A stretch of 64,000 nucleotides of DNA from Bradyrhizobium forestalis. GTDB taxonomy: Bacteria > Pseudomonadota > Alphaproteobacteria > Rhizobiales > Xanthobacteraceae. Both the position numbers and the translations under genes were made by a program. Of this stretch, positions 36,188 through 44,037 are shown in pieces. The stretch spans positions 186,001 to 250,000 of the forward strand of contig NZ_PGVG01000001.1 in assembly GCF_002795245.1 (NCBI RefSeq), given 5' to 3'. How positions within the stretch are numbered: the stretch's first letter is position 1; each line of letters begins with the position of its first letter. The notes beneath the pieces are model-generated. The model was not told the DNA's origin. It saw only the letters and a program-made list of their open reading frames with translations, and did no database searches.

Positions 36188-36275
36188 CCCTGGACGAAGA
36201 TGAAGCAGTTTTCGCCGTCTCCAGTCAGTGGGCAGGGCGATCGCATATGCCGCGTGGCGGCAGCCTGCGCGCACG

Positions 36276-36490
36276 CCTCGTCCTTCGAGACGGCGCTTAC
36301 GCGCCTCCTCTCCATGAACCACCTGTCAGACGACGTCTGGCAGGTGGTTCATGGTTCCATGTGCAGCGCCCGCTTTCGGCGCTGGGGGCTCAGGATGAGG
36401 CTAATCGGCCTCAGTACCCGTTGACACTGCTGCCGCACACTCCGCCCTCATCCTGAGGAGCCCGCCTAAAGCGGGCGTCTCGAAGGATGG
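36276..36490. repeat. Palindromic repeat family C, copy 2, with an inserted hairpin
   Basis: Outer parts CGTCCTTCGAGACGGCGC and CTCATCCTGAGGAGCCCGCC...GTCTCGAAGGATGG match family C (17385). Between them is a long stem at 36312-36354 (arms CCATGAACCACCTG / CAGGTGGTTCATGG extended by TCAGAC / GTCTGG with one mismatch). It lies between convergent transglutaminase and ABC binding-protein genes and fills most of that 392-base gap; the rest shows no gene. Confidence 0.75.
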
Positions 36491-36579
36491 CCGCAAGGAA
36501 AAGCTCTCAAATGCGATAGCCCTGCGTCATTGGGGCACGGGGCGCCGATGGCGCCCCGTGCCGGCGGATGCGAGGATGC

Positions 36580-37860
36580 TCAGCGTGCCGCGCCGGTGGT
36601 CTTCGGCAGCAGCTTCTGCACGTCCGCGGTCATGTCGGCGAGGACGGCCTCGGGCTCCCTGGCGCGGGCGCCCGAGATGATCGAGTTGAGATGATCCTTG
36701 ATCACGTCGGTGATCTTCAGTCCATTGTCGCCGGGGAAGGCGTACCATTTGGTGAGCAGCGCGAGCTGGCTGACCGCGGTGTAGTTATTGGGGTTCTTGA
36801 CGTAGAAGTGCTTCAGATAGACGTCGTTGGCGACCTTGTTCGGCGGCATGTAACCGGTGGTCTCGGCCATGATCGCGGCGCCGTTGGGGCCGGTCCAGAA
36901 CTTCACCGCTTCCCAGGCGGCGTCGCGCTTGGCCTTGTCCTTGGCGAGGATCAGCACGACATTGCCGCCGGCCGGCAGCCTGCCGTTCGGGGAGGCGACG
37001 TCCGGGAACGCAATCGTCTTCAGCGCGAACTTGCCGCCCGTCATCTGCGTGACCTTGTTGAGGTCCGAGGTCGAGGTGATGTGGAAGCCGGTCTTGCCGG
37101 CCGCGAACGCCGCGCGCATCGAGGGCTGGTCGAGATTGGGCATGCCGCCCTCGTTGACGAGCCGCGCGATCATGTTGATGGCGAACTTGCCTTCCGCTCC
37201 GTCGAACGCGACCTTGGTCTCGTCGGCATTGAGCATGGTGCCGCCGCGCGCGAAGACCGGCGCTTGCCACAGCCAGTTGCCGGTGATGTCCCAGGCATAG
37301 GTGACGCCGTTGGTGTCGTTGCCGAGCGCCTTGATCTTCTTGGCGAGCGCGATCAGCTCGTCCCAGCTCTTCGGCAGGTTGTTCACGTCGCCGCCGGCCT
37401 GCTTCACCAGATCGAGGTTGACGTAGACGATGGGCAGGGAGATCGCGAAGGGAAGGGCGTAGACCTTGCCGCTGGCGGTGCCGATGTCGAACATCGCCTG
37501 GTGAAAGCCCTGCTTGTCGAAATCCTTTTCGGCCGCGATGTAGCCGTCGAGCGCGGCCGGGATATTCTTGTCGACCAGGACGCGGATGCGGTTCAGGCCC
37601 TGGAAGGACACGTCGGGCATCTGATTGGTCACGGCCTCGCGCAGCACCTTCTGGGTGCCGTCCTCGTAGGATTCGTAAGGCGCCCGCATGGTGACCTTGA
37701 TCTCCGGGTGCACCTTGGCGAATTCCTCGGCGATGCGCTTGTGGGTCTCGGTGAACAGCTCCGGATAGGGATATTGCATCACGATCTCGGTCTGGCTCTG
37801 CGCGAGCGCAGATCCGGCCGCAAGCGACAGAGCCGCCGCGGCGATGATGGACTTCAGCAT
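36580..37860 (-). CDS. ABC transporter extracellular binding protein (family 1, UgpB-like)
   Basis: 426 residues from the ATG at 37860 with AGGAGTC upstream. The signal peptide MLKSIIAAAALSLAAGSALA ends in an AQS cleavage region. The body is a cluster-B periplasmic binding protein (EIVMQYPYPELFTETHKRIA, SYEDGTQKVLREAV, LPFAISLPIVYVNLDLVKQA, WDELIALAKKIKA, NGAAIMAETTGYMPPN) as in sugar and glycerol-3-phosphate importers. It is the last gene of a four-gene minus-strand operon, 28 bases after the second permease. The ligand is not determinable: sn-glycerol-3-phosphate, an oligosaccharide or a polyol are options. Confidence 0.92.
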   Translation of the reverse strand: MLKSIIAAAALSLAAGSALAQSQTEIVMQYPYPELFTETHKRIAEEFAKVHPEIKVTMRAPYESYEDGTQKVLREAVTNQMPDVSFQGLNRIRVLVDKNIPAALDGYIAAEKDFDKQGFHQAMFDIGTASGKVYALPFAISLPIVYVNLDLVKQAGGDVNNLPKSWDELIALAKKIKALGNDTNGVTYAWDITGNWLWQAPVFARGGTMLNADETKVAFDGAEGKFAINMIARLVNEGGMPNLDQPSMRAAFAAGKTGFHITSTSDLNKVTQMTGGKFALKTIAFPDVASPNGRLPAGGNVVLILAKDKAKRDAAWEAVKFWTGPNGAAIMAETTGYMPPNKVANDVYLKHFYVKNPNNYTAVSQLALLTKWYAFPGDNGLKITDVIKDHLNSIISGARAREPEAVLADMTADVQKLLPKTTGAAR

Positions 37861-37888
37861 GGATAGACTCCTGTTTGAGGTGACGCGG

Positions 37889-38725
37889 TTACTTGATCCC
37901 AGTGAGGGTGATGCCCTCGATGAAACGGCGCTGGGCAAAGAGGAAAGCGATCACGAGCGGCGCGATGATCACCATCGCCGCGGCCATCAGCGGGCCGTAG
38001 CTGGTGCCGGCCTCGTTGTTGCGGAAATGCGCGACCGCGAGCGGCGGCGTCCGCAATTGCTCGCTGTTGAGCACGATCAGCGGCCAGAAATAGTCGTTCC
38101 AATGCGCGACCACGGAGAAGATGCCGAAGGCGGTGACGGCCGGGATCGCGGCCGGCAGCATCACCCGCCAGACGATGCCGAATTCGGAGATGCCGTCCAT
38201 GCGCGCGGCATCGACGAGATCGTCAGGCACGGTCTTGAAGAACTGGCGCATCAGGAAGATTCCGAAGACCGAGATCGTGAAGGGCAGGACGAGCGCGGCA
38301 TAGCTGTCGAGCAGGCCGGCCTTGTGCAGCAGCAGGAAGACGGGGATCGCGGTCGCCTGCGGCGGGATCAGGATCCCGAACAGCACGAGCGCAAACAGCG
38401 TCTCGCGGCCGAGGAAGCGAAGTTTTGCGAGCGCGTAGGCCGCCGGCAGCGCCACCATGACCTGCAGCACGAAGATCGAGACCGTGACGATGACGCCGTT
38501 GAGCAGGAAGCGCAGGAGATTGGCCTTGGCGAATGCCTCGCGCAGGTTCTCCGCCAGCGCGAACTGGTGCGGGATCAGGTGCAATTCGCTGGAAAAGATC
38601 TCGGTCTGCGGCTTGGACGCGGTCGAGATCATCCAGATGAAGGGCGCCAGCATGAGCGCGGCGCCCGCGATGAGGAGCACGTGGCGGAGGATCGCCCGGA
38701 ATGGGATGGAATGCGCGTTGCTCAT
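37889..38725 (-). CDS. ABC transporter permease, MalG/UgpE type
   Basis: 278 residues with six transmembrane helices. The EAA loop that docks on the ATPase is DAARMDGISEFGIVWRVMLP followed by AAIPA. The N-terminus (LLIAGAALMLAPFIWMIST) is the usual first helix and the C-terminus ends in a short basic loop (FLFAQRRFIEGITLTGIK). Its start overlaps the stop of the other permease (ATGA). It pairs with the MalF-type subunit and takes solute from the binding protein encoded downstream. Confidence 0.94.
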   Translation of the reverse strand: MSNAHSIPFRAILRHVLLIAGAALMLAPFIWMISTASKPQTEIFSSELHLIPHQFALAENLREAFAKANLLRFLLNGVIVTVSIFVLQVMVALPAAYALAKLRFLGRETLFALVLFGILIPPQATAIPVFLLLHKAGLLDSYAALVLPFTISVFGIFLMRQFFKTVPDDLVDAARMDGISEFGIVWRVMLPAAIPAVTAFGIFSVVAHWNDYFWPLIVLNSEQLRTPPLAVAHFRNNEAGTSYGPLMAAAMVIIAPLVIAFLFAQRRFIEGITLTGIK

Positions 38726-39669
38726 GTGTAGTGCACCCCGCGATCGGCGAGCCTCGATTTGATCAGCGTGAGCGCGAGAACGAAGACCAGGAAGACGACC
38801 GTGATTGCCGCGGCGTAGCCTGAGCGGAAGAACTCAAACCCTTCCGTGTACATGGTGTGGATCAGGACCTCGGTGGATTTCGACGGGCCGCCCTTGGCCA
38901 ATACGTGCACGGTGTCGAACACCTGGAACGAGCGGATGCCGGAGATCACGACGACGAAGGTCGTGACCGGCCCCAGCATCGGCCAGGTCACGAGGCGGAA
39001 GCGCGCCCAGCCGCTCGACGCACCGTCGATTTCGGCCGCCTCGTAGAGCTGCTTGGGGATGGAGACGAGGCCGGCGAGAAACAGCACCATGTTGAAGCCG
39101 ACCGCCTGCCAGATGCCGATCGCGCACAGCGCATAGAGGGCGGTGCTGCGGTCCTGCAGCCAGGCAAAGGCCGGCAGGCCCGCGCCGCGCAACATCCCGT
39201 TCACCAGGCCGAATTGCGGGTGCAGCATGAACTCCCACACCACGGCCATGGCGATCAGGGTCGCCATGACAGGCAGAAAATAGATCGTCCGGTAGAGGCT
39301 GCGCAGGCTGGTGCCGCTCTGGATCAGAAGCGCGATCGCAAGGCCTGCGATCACGGCGCCGGGCACCACGATCACGACATAAGCCAGCGTGTTGCGCAGC
39401 GCGGTCCAGAACACCTTGTCGGCGAACAGGTCCCGGTAATTGGCCAGCCCGATCCAGGAGAAATGCGGTGCGCCAAGCTGATAGTCGGTGAAGGAGAGGG
39501 CGATCACGCCGGCGAGTGGCCCTAGCAGCATGATCAACATGAGCGCGGCGGCCGGCGTCACCAGGGCGTAGGCGGAGTACGCACGTCGGCTGCCATGAGC
39601 CGGCACCGCGCGCCTTGTTGCGCCTGCGGGAACGATCGCCGCGCCAATGGTTATGGAGCCGTCAGACAT
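38722..39669 (-). CDS. ABC transporter permease, MalF/UgpA type
   Basis: 315 residues from the ATG at 39669, which overlaps the ATPase gene by eight bases; an ATG four codons earlier is possible. Six helices: the first is AYALVTPAAALMLIMLLGPL, and the EAA loop reads YEAAEIDGASSGWARFRLVT then WPMLGP. The N-terminal 35 residues are a cytoplasmic tail. It forms the heterodimeric channel with the MalG-type subunit of the same operon. Confidence 0.94.
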   Translation of the reverse strand: MSDGSITIGAAIVPAGATRRAVPAHGSRRAYSAYALVTPAAALMLIMLLGPLAGVIALSFTDYQLGAPHFSWIGLANYRDLFADKVFWTALRNTLAYVVIVVPGAVIAGLAIALLIQSGTSLRSLYRTIYFLPVMATLIAMAVVWEFMLHPQFGLVNGMLRGAGLPAFAWLQDRSTALYALCAIGIWQAVGFNMVLFLAGLVSIPKQLYEAAEIDGASSGWARFRLVTWPMLGPVTTFVVVISGIRSFQVFDTVHVLAKGGPSKSTEVLIHTMYTEGFEFFRSGYAAAITVVFLVFVLALTLIKSRLADRGVHYT

Positions 39670-40813
39670 GGGCGGGCTCACGGATGCGCTCGGCCTGCTC
39701 CACCCTGAGCTCGATCCGCTTCCCGGCCGGATCGAAAACCCGTACCGCGTCGGGCGCGAAACCGAAGGCGACGGAACTCGCCATCGCGGGCAAATGCCTG
39801 ACGTCCGCGAGCCGCGCGATCAGGCGCAACCCGGCGCCTTCGATCGCAAGGTGCACGAATGCCTCGGCACCGAGATTCTCCAGATGGACGACGGTTCCGG
39901 AGAACGGCCCCGCGCCGAGGTCGATCCGCTCCGGGCGGACGCCGACACGGCAGTCGCCGGCCGCCGCACTGCATGACAGCTTCAGCGCAGTCCCCAGCAC
40001 ATCGACGCCGCCGTCCTTCCGGATCCGGCCGGGGAGGATGTTGATCTTGGGGCTGCCGATGAATTCGGCGACACGGATGTCGCCGGGATCGTTGTAGATC
40101 TCCGCAGGCGTCCCGGCCTGAATCAATTCACCGCCCATCATGACGGCGATCCGGCTCGACATGGTCATCGCCTCGGCCTGGTCGTGCGTGACGTAGACGA
40201 ACGTCGCCTTGAGGCGGCGATGCAGTTCGGCAAGCTCCGCGCGCATGTGGACGCGCAGCTTTGCGTCGAGATTGGAGAGCGGTTCATCGAACAGGAAGGC
40301 CAGCGGCTCGCGCACCATGGCGCGTCCGACCGCGACGCGTTGCCGCTGTCCACCGGACAACTGCCCGGGCTTGCGCCGGAGCAGTGGGGTGATGTCGAGC
40401 TGCTCGGCAATCCCTGCGACGTCGGCGCGAATGTGCCGTTCCTTGGCACGTCGGCTCGGCAGCAGCGCACCTAACAGCGGCAGCCGTTCGACCGCGGAGA
40501 GGCGCCGCATCCGCAGCGGTACCGCAATGTTGTCGAAGGTGCTCAAATGCGGATAAAGCGCGTAGGATTGGAATACCATCGCGAGGTTGCGCGCGCTCGG
40601 GCGAATGCCGTCCACATGGCGGCCGTCGATGTGGACTTGGCCGGAATTCTGCGGCTCGAGCCCGGCAATGATGCGGAGCAGGGTCGACTTGCCGCAGCCG
40701 GAAGGACCGACCAGCGAGATGAACTCGCCGTCCTCGACCCGGAAATCGATGCCCTTCAGGACGTCGGTGCCGTCAAAGGATTTGCGGATTGCGGAAAGTT
40801 CGATTTGCGCCAT
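39662..40813 (-). CDS. ABC transporter ATP-binding protein, UgpC/MsmK type
   Basis: 383 residues from the ATG at 40813 (MAQIELSAIRKSF); the earlier frame to 40873 lacks a ribosome site. It has Walker A GPSGCGKST near residue 38, the Q-loop VFQSYALYPHLST, signature LSGGQRQRVAVGRAM, Walker B LAFLFDEPLSNLD and the H-loop YVTHDQAEAM. The C-terminal 130 residues are the OB-fold regulatory domain (VGVRPERIDLGAG). An insertion of about 15 residues (ERLPLLGALLPSRRAKERH) in the helical domain is unusual. It is the promoter-proximal gene; the ATPase-first order is less common than binding-protein-first. Confidence 0.94.
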   Translation of the reverse strand: MAQIELSAIRKSFDGTDVLKGIDFRVEDGEFISLVGPSGCGKSTLLRIIAGLEPQNSGQVHIDGRHVDGIRPSARNLAMVFQSYALYPHLSTFDNIAVPLRMRRLSAVERLPLLGALLPSRRAKERHIRADVAGIAEQLDITPLLRRKPGQLSGGQRQRVAVGRAMVREPLAFLFDEPLSNLDAKLRVHMRAELAELHRRLKATFVYVTHDQAEAMTMSSRIAVMMGGELIQAGTPAEIYNDPGDIRVAEFIGSPKINILPGRIRKDGGVDVLGTALKLSCSAAAGDCRVGVRPERIDLGAGPFSGTVVHLENLGAEAFVHLAIEGAGLRLIARLADVRHLPAMASSVAFGFAPDAVRVFDPAGKRIELRVEQAERIREPAHV

Positions 40814-40876
40814 GCGCGCTGATCCCCTGCTGGCCCGTTGCGGCGCACGAGGAGTAGGAAGCGCATCTGACATTCA

Positions 40877-40902
40877 CATAACGGTCAATGGCCTTCCTTA
40901 TG
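40877..40902. promoter_or_regulatory. Possible LysR-type operator between the ABC operon and lysR
   Basis: CATAA and TTATG form a short inverted repeat 16 bases apart in the 152-base divergent gap. It contains a T-N11-A type arrangement. The arms are short, so this is a weak call based on position and symmetry. Confidence 0.3.
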
Positions 40903-40965
40903 GTCATCCCAGGCTTTGCTTTCGCCGGGTCCGGAAGCGGGAATGTCGATCTTGGGGGTCTTGTC

Positions 40966-41865
40966 GTGGCGTTGACGTCGTCGCGCGTCCGGGCGGTCAA
41001 CGCGGTGTTCGAGACCGGCAGCTTTGCGGCCGCAGCCAGGCGGCTCGGGGTGTCGCAGCCGGCAGTCGCGCAGCTCGTGCGCGACCTGGAGGCCGAGTTC
41101 GCGGTCGCGCTGTTCGACCGGCATGGCCAGAGCCTGATCGCGACGCCGTTGTGCCGGCGGCTCTACGCTGCAACGAGCCGCATGCAGGCGATCGAGGCGG
41201 ATGCGCTGGCCATCCTGCAGCAGCGCGACGAGCTCACGGGGGGCGAGCTTCGCATCGGGCTCGGCAACGCCATGCCGGGCATGGCGCTGATCGCGGCGTT
41301 CCGCAATCTGTATCCGAAGATCCAGATCAACATCGAGATCGGCAGCTGGTCGGCGATCATGGCCGCGGTGGTCGACCAGCGCGTCGACGTCGCCGTATTG
41401 CCGGAGGTGCCGCAGGACAACCGCTTCCGGCGCGAGCCCTGCGTCCAGCAGCGCGTCGTTGCGATCTGCCATCCCGTTCACGACCTCAGCCGTGAATCGC
41501 GCGTGTCCATTGCCGGCCTCATGCAGTATCCGCTGGTGTTTCGGACCCGGGATTCCGCGACCCAGCGCGCCGTGGACAGGGCGTTTCGCGCCGTCAACCT
41601 GCGCGCCAGTCCGGCGATCATCGTCAATACGCGCGAGGGGATGCTGGAGGCGGTCGCCAACCGGCTTGGCGTCGGCTTTGTCTGGGAGCACGGCTCGAGC
41701 CGCATCGATCGGATCGCGAAGGTGGCGATCGCGGAAATCGAGGCGGAGTCGCCCGAATACATCTTCTCGCTGGCCGGCAAACGCGGCAAGCTGGTCGAGC
41801 TGTTCTACCTGGCCAGAAGTCTTTCGCGTCCGGCCGACGGCACGGACATCCTGGCCGCGCCCTGA
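40966..41865 (+). CDS. LysR-family transcriptional regulator
   Basis: 299 residues from a GTG at 40966 (VALTSSRVRAVNAVFETG) with GGGGG eight bases before; an ATG at 40888 would add 26 residues unlike any LysR N-terminus. The winged HTH shows GSFAAAARRLGVSQPAVAQL and the linker helix follows. The effector domain starts at GGELRIGLGNAMPGMALIAA. It is divergent from the ABC operon and probably controls it, with the transported solute or a product as effector (inference). Confidence 0.92.
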   Translation: MALTSSRVRAVNAVFETGSFAAAARRLGVSQPAVAQLVRDLEAEFAVALFDRHGQSLIATPLCRRLYAATSRMQAIEADALAILQQRDELTGGELRIGLGNAMPGMALIAAFRNLYPKIQINIEIGSWSAIMAAVVDQRVDVAVLPEVPQDNRFRREPCVQQRVVAICHPVHDLSRESRVSIAGLMQYPLVFRTRDSATQRAVDRAFRAVNLRASPAIIVNTREGMLEAVANRLGVGFVWEHGSSRIDRIAKVAIAEIEAESPEYIFSLAGKRGKLVELFYLARSLSRPADGTDILAAP

Positions 41866-42084
41866 AGCGGCAGTCGGGGTCCGGGGCTTTCCGGCTGCCT
41901 TGGGTTGTGGTGAGCTGTAACGGCAACCGTAATGCTGCGCAGCGGGATGGCAAGATATTTACGTATCTTTGCTCCGGAATTTGGTGACCCGACCCAAGAT
42001 GGGCTATGCTCCCTGCTGCGTCGAGGACAAGAATGAGACGTCGGGAGATGGCATGGGATACCAGCGGCGGACGGGGCTGCATCC

Positions 42085-42912
42085 ATGATGACCTTACCGA
42101 GACTGGCGGCTGAAACCCTGGAGAAGTTGCTGGGCTCGTTCATGCGCCGCAGGTACGACGAGTCCTATGCCAGGGTCCTGGAAGGCTCCACGCGCACCGC
42201 GATGGAATGCATCGGCAATAGTGACGCGCTCTATCACAACATCGAACATACGATGCTGGTGACGCTGGCCGCCCAGGCAATCCTCATGGGGCGCAATCTC
42301 CACGCGCATCTTGCGGCGGAGGACTACCTCCATGTCCTGATCGCCTGTCTCGCCCACGACATCGGCTATGTCCGGGGTCTGTTTCCGGAGGATGACGAAG
42401 ACGGTTTCGTGATTGACGAGGCCGGCACCAAGGTGTCGCTGCCGCGGGGCGCTTCGGATGCCAGCCTGATGATGTATCACGTCGACCGCTCGAAGCTCTT
42501 CGTCCGCCGGCGGCTGCCGCCGATCCGCGGTCTTGACAGCGAGCGCATTGCGCGCGCCATCGAAGGCACCCGTTTCCCGGCCCAGGAAGGGCAGGAATAT
42601 GACGACGAAGCCTCGATCCTGCGCGCGGCCGACTTCATCGGCCAGCTCGGCGATCCCAACTATCTGCGCAAGGCCAACGCGCTCTATTACGAGTTCGAGG
42701 AGGTCGGCATCAACCGCCAGCTCGGCTACGATTCGCCGGCCGACATCGTGAACCGCTACCCGCAATTCTATTGGAACAGCGTCGCACCGCACATCCAGAC
42801 CGAGATCGGTTATCTCAACAAGACCGAGATCGGCCGGCAATGGATCGCCAACCTCTACAGCAACGTGTTTCGCGCCGAACGCGACATCTCGCTGTCCGGT
42901 CCGCAGAAATAG
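42085..42912 (+). CDS. HD-domain metal-dependent phosphohydrolase
   Basis: 275 residues. HD motifs: YHNIEHTMLVTLAAQAI near residue 51 supplies the first His, and CLAHDIGYVRG gives His91-Asp92. A further Asp in ILRAADFIGQLGDP completes the metal set. It is soluble with no fused sensor. HD proteins of this kind hydrolyse phosphoesters, including cyclic nucleotides; the substrate is unknown. ATG codons at 42085 and 42088 are both possible. The 219 bases upstream contain no gene. It stands alone between the lysR gene and a palindromic repeat. Confidence 0.85.
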   Translation: MMTLPRLAAETLEKLLGSFMRRRYDESYARVLEGSTRTAMECIGNSDALYHNIEHTMLVTLAAQAILMGRNLHAHLAAEDYLHVLIACLAHDIGYVRGLFPEDDEDGFVIDEAGTKVSLPRGASDASLMMYHVDRSKLFVRRRLPPIRGLDSERIARAIEGTRFPAQEGQEYDDEASILRAADFIGQLGDPNYLRKANALYYEFEEVGINRQLGYDSPADIVNRYPQFYWNSVAPHIQTEIGYLNKTEIGRQWIANLYSNVFRAERDISLSGPQK

Positions 42913-42923
42913 GCCGCGCACTG

Positions 42924-42999
42924 GTAGCCCGGATGAGCGCAGCGACATCCGGGGCCGGTGGCGCAAAGTCCCGGATGTCGCTGCGCTCATCCGGGCTAC
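42924..42999. repeat. Long perfect inverted repeat (family E)
   Basis: Two perfect 30-base arms (42924-42953 and 42970-42999) separated by 16 bases. The left arm starts GTAGCCCGGATGAGCGCAGC and the right arm ends CTCATCCGGGCTAC. It begins 12 bases after the HD gene and 28 bases before the hydrolase gene. It may terminate transcription and resembles dispersed REP-like elements known in many proteobacteria. Confidence 0.9.
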
Positions 43000-43026
43000 G
43001 ATTGCGCAAAACTCCGTGAGCAAATC

Positions 43027-43920
43027 ATGCAACAAAGAACCATCAGCACGGACGTCCTCGACATCGCTTATCGCGAATACGGCGCGCCGGACGGCTGGCC
43101 CTGCATCCTCGGCCACGGCTTTCCCTATGACGTGAACGCCTATGCCGAGACTGCGCCCTTGATCGCACAAGCCGGCGCCCGCGTGCTGGTGCCCTGGCTG
43201 CGCGGCTATGGACCGACGCGGTTTCGCTTCCCCGAGACGCTGCGCTCCGGCGAGCAGGCGGCGCTCGGCGCCGATCTGCTGGCCTTCATGGATGCGCTCG
43301 GGATCGCGCGCGCAATCGTCGGCGGCTATGATTGGGGCGGGCGTGCGGCTTGCGTGGTCTCGGCGCTGTATCCGGAGCGCGTGATCGCCCTCGTCTCCGG
43401 CAATTCCTACAACATCCAGAACATCGCCCGCGCCATGGAGCCGGCTTCGCCGCCGGAGGAGGCGGCGCTCTGGTATCAATATCTCTTCCACAACGAGCGC
43501 GGCCGCCGTGCGCTGGAGCGTAACCGCCGCGGCTTTGCCCGCCAGCTCTGGGCGATGTGGTCGCCGAAATGGACATTCGACGACGCGACGTTCGAGGCGA
43601 GCGCCGTGTCCTTCGACAATCCTGATTTCGTCGATGTCGTGATCCACTCCTACCGCCACCGCTATGCGCTGGTGGCGGGCGATCCCGCCTATGCCGCGAT
43701 CGAGGCAAAGCTCGCCGCGCAGCCGCCGATCAACGTCCCGACCATCGCAATCGACGGCGACAGCGACGGCGTCAATCCCGGCACCGCCCACCACGCGCGC
43801 AAGTTCGAGGGATTTTTCGAGCGGCGCGTCTTCACCGATGCCGGTCACAATCTGCCGCAGGAGCGGCCGGCCGAATGGGCGCAGGCCGTGATCGATGTCC
43901 GCACGGCGGCGCAGCGATAG
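43027..43920 (+). CDS. Alpha/beta hydrolase with Asp nucleophile (epoxide hydrolase/dehalogenase type)
   Basis: 297 residues from the ATG at 43027. The oxyanion motif GHGFPYD, the nucleophile elbow GGYDWGGRAA with Asp102, an acid in IDGDSDGVNPG and His274 in TDAGHNLPQE give the triad. An Asp rather than Ser at the elbow marks the epoxide hydrolase/haloalkane dehalogenase group. The cap region (residues 130-210) is Trp-rich (FARQLWAMWSPKWTFDD). Frames that begin upstream lie in the inverted repeat. The substrate is unknown and no linked pathway genes are seen. Confidence 0.9.
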   Translation: MQQRTISTDVLDIAYREYGAPDGWPCILGHGFPYDVNAYAETAPLIAQAGARVLVPWLRGYGPTRFRFPETLRSGEQAALGADLLAFMDALGIARAIVGGYDWGGRAACVVSALYPERVIALVSGNSYNIQNIARAMEPASPPEEAALWYQYLFHNERGRRALERNRRGFARQLWAMWSPKWTFDDATFEASAVSFDNPDFVDVVIHSYRHRYALVAGDPAYAAIEAKLAAQPPINVPTIAIDGDSDGVNPGTAHHARKFEGFFERRVFTDAGHNLPQERPAEWAQAVIDVRTAAQR

Positions 43921-44037
43921 GTCTTTCGCGTGCCGGATCTCACGTATAGATTGCATGAGATGCAGAAAAGAGAGAAAAATTGCGAACCTTGATTCGCATC
44001 GTTGTTTTCTCTGAAACGATGTTTCCCGCGGGGCGAT

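Noticed and set aside
43989..44002. TTGAT-N4-ATCGT upstream of the hybrid kinase as a FixK box
   Set aside because: The right half-site matches only three of five positions; chance similarity is likely.
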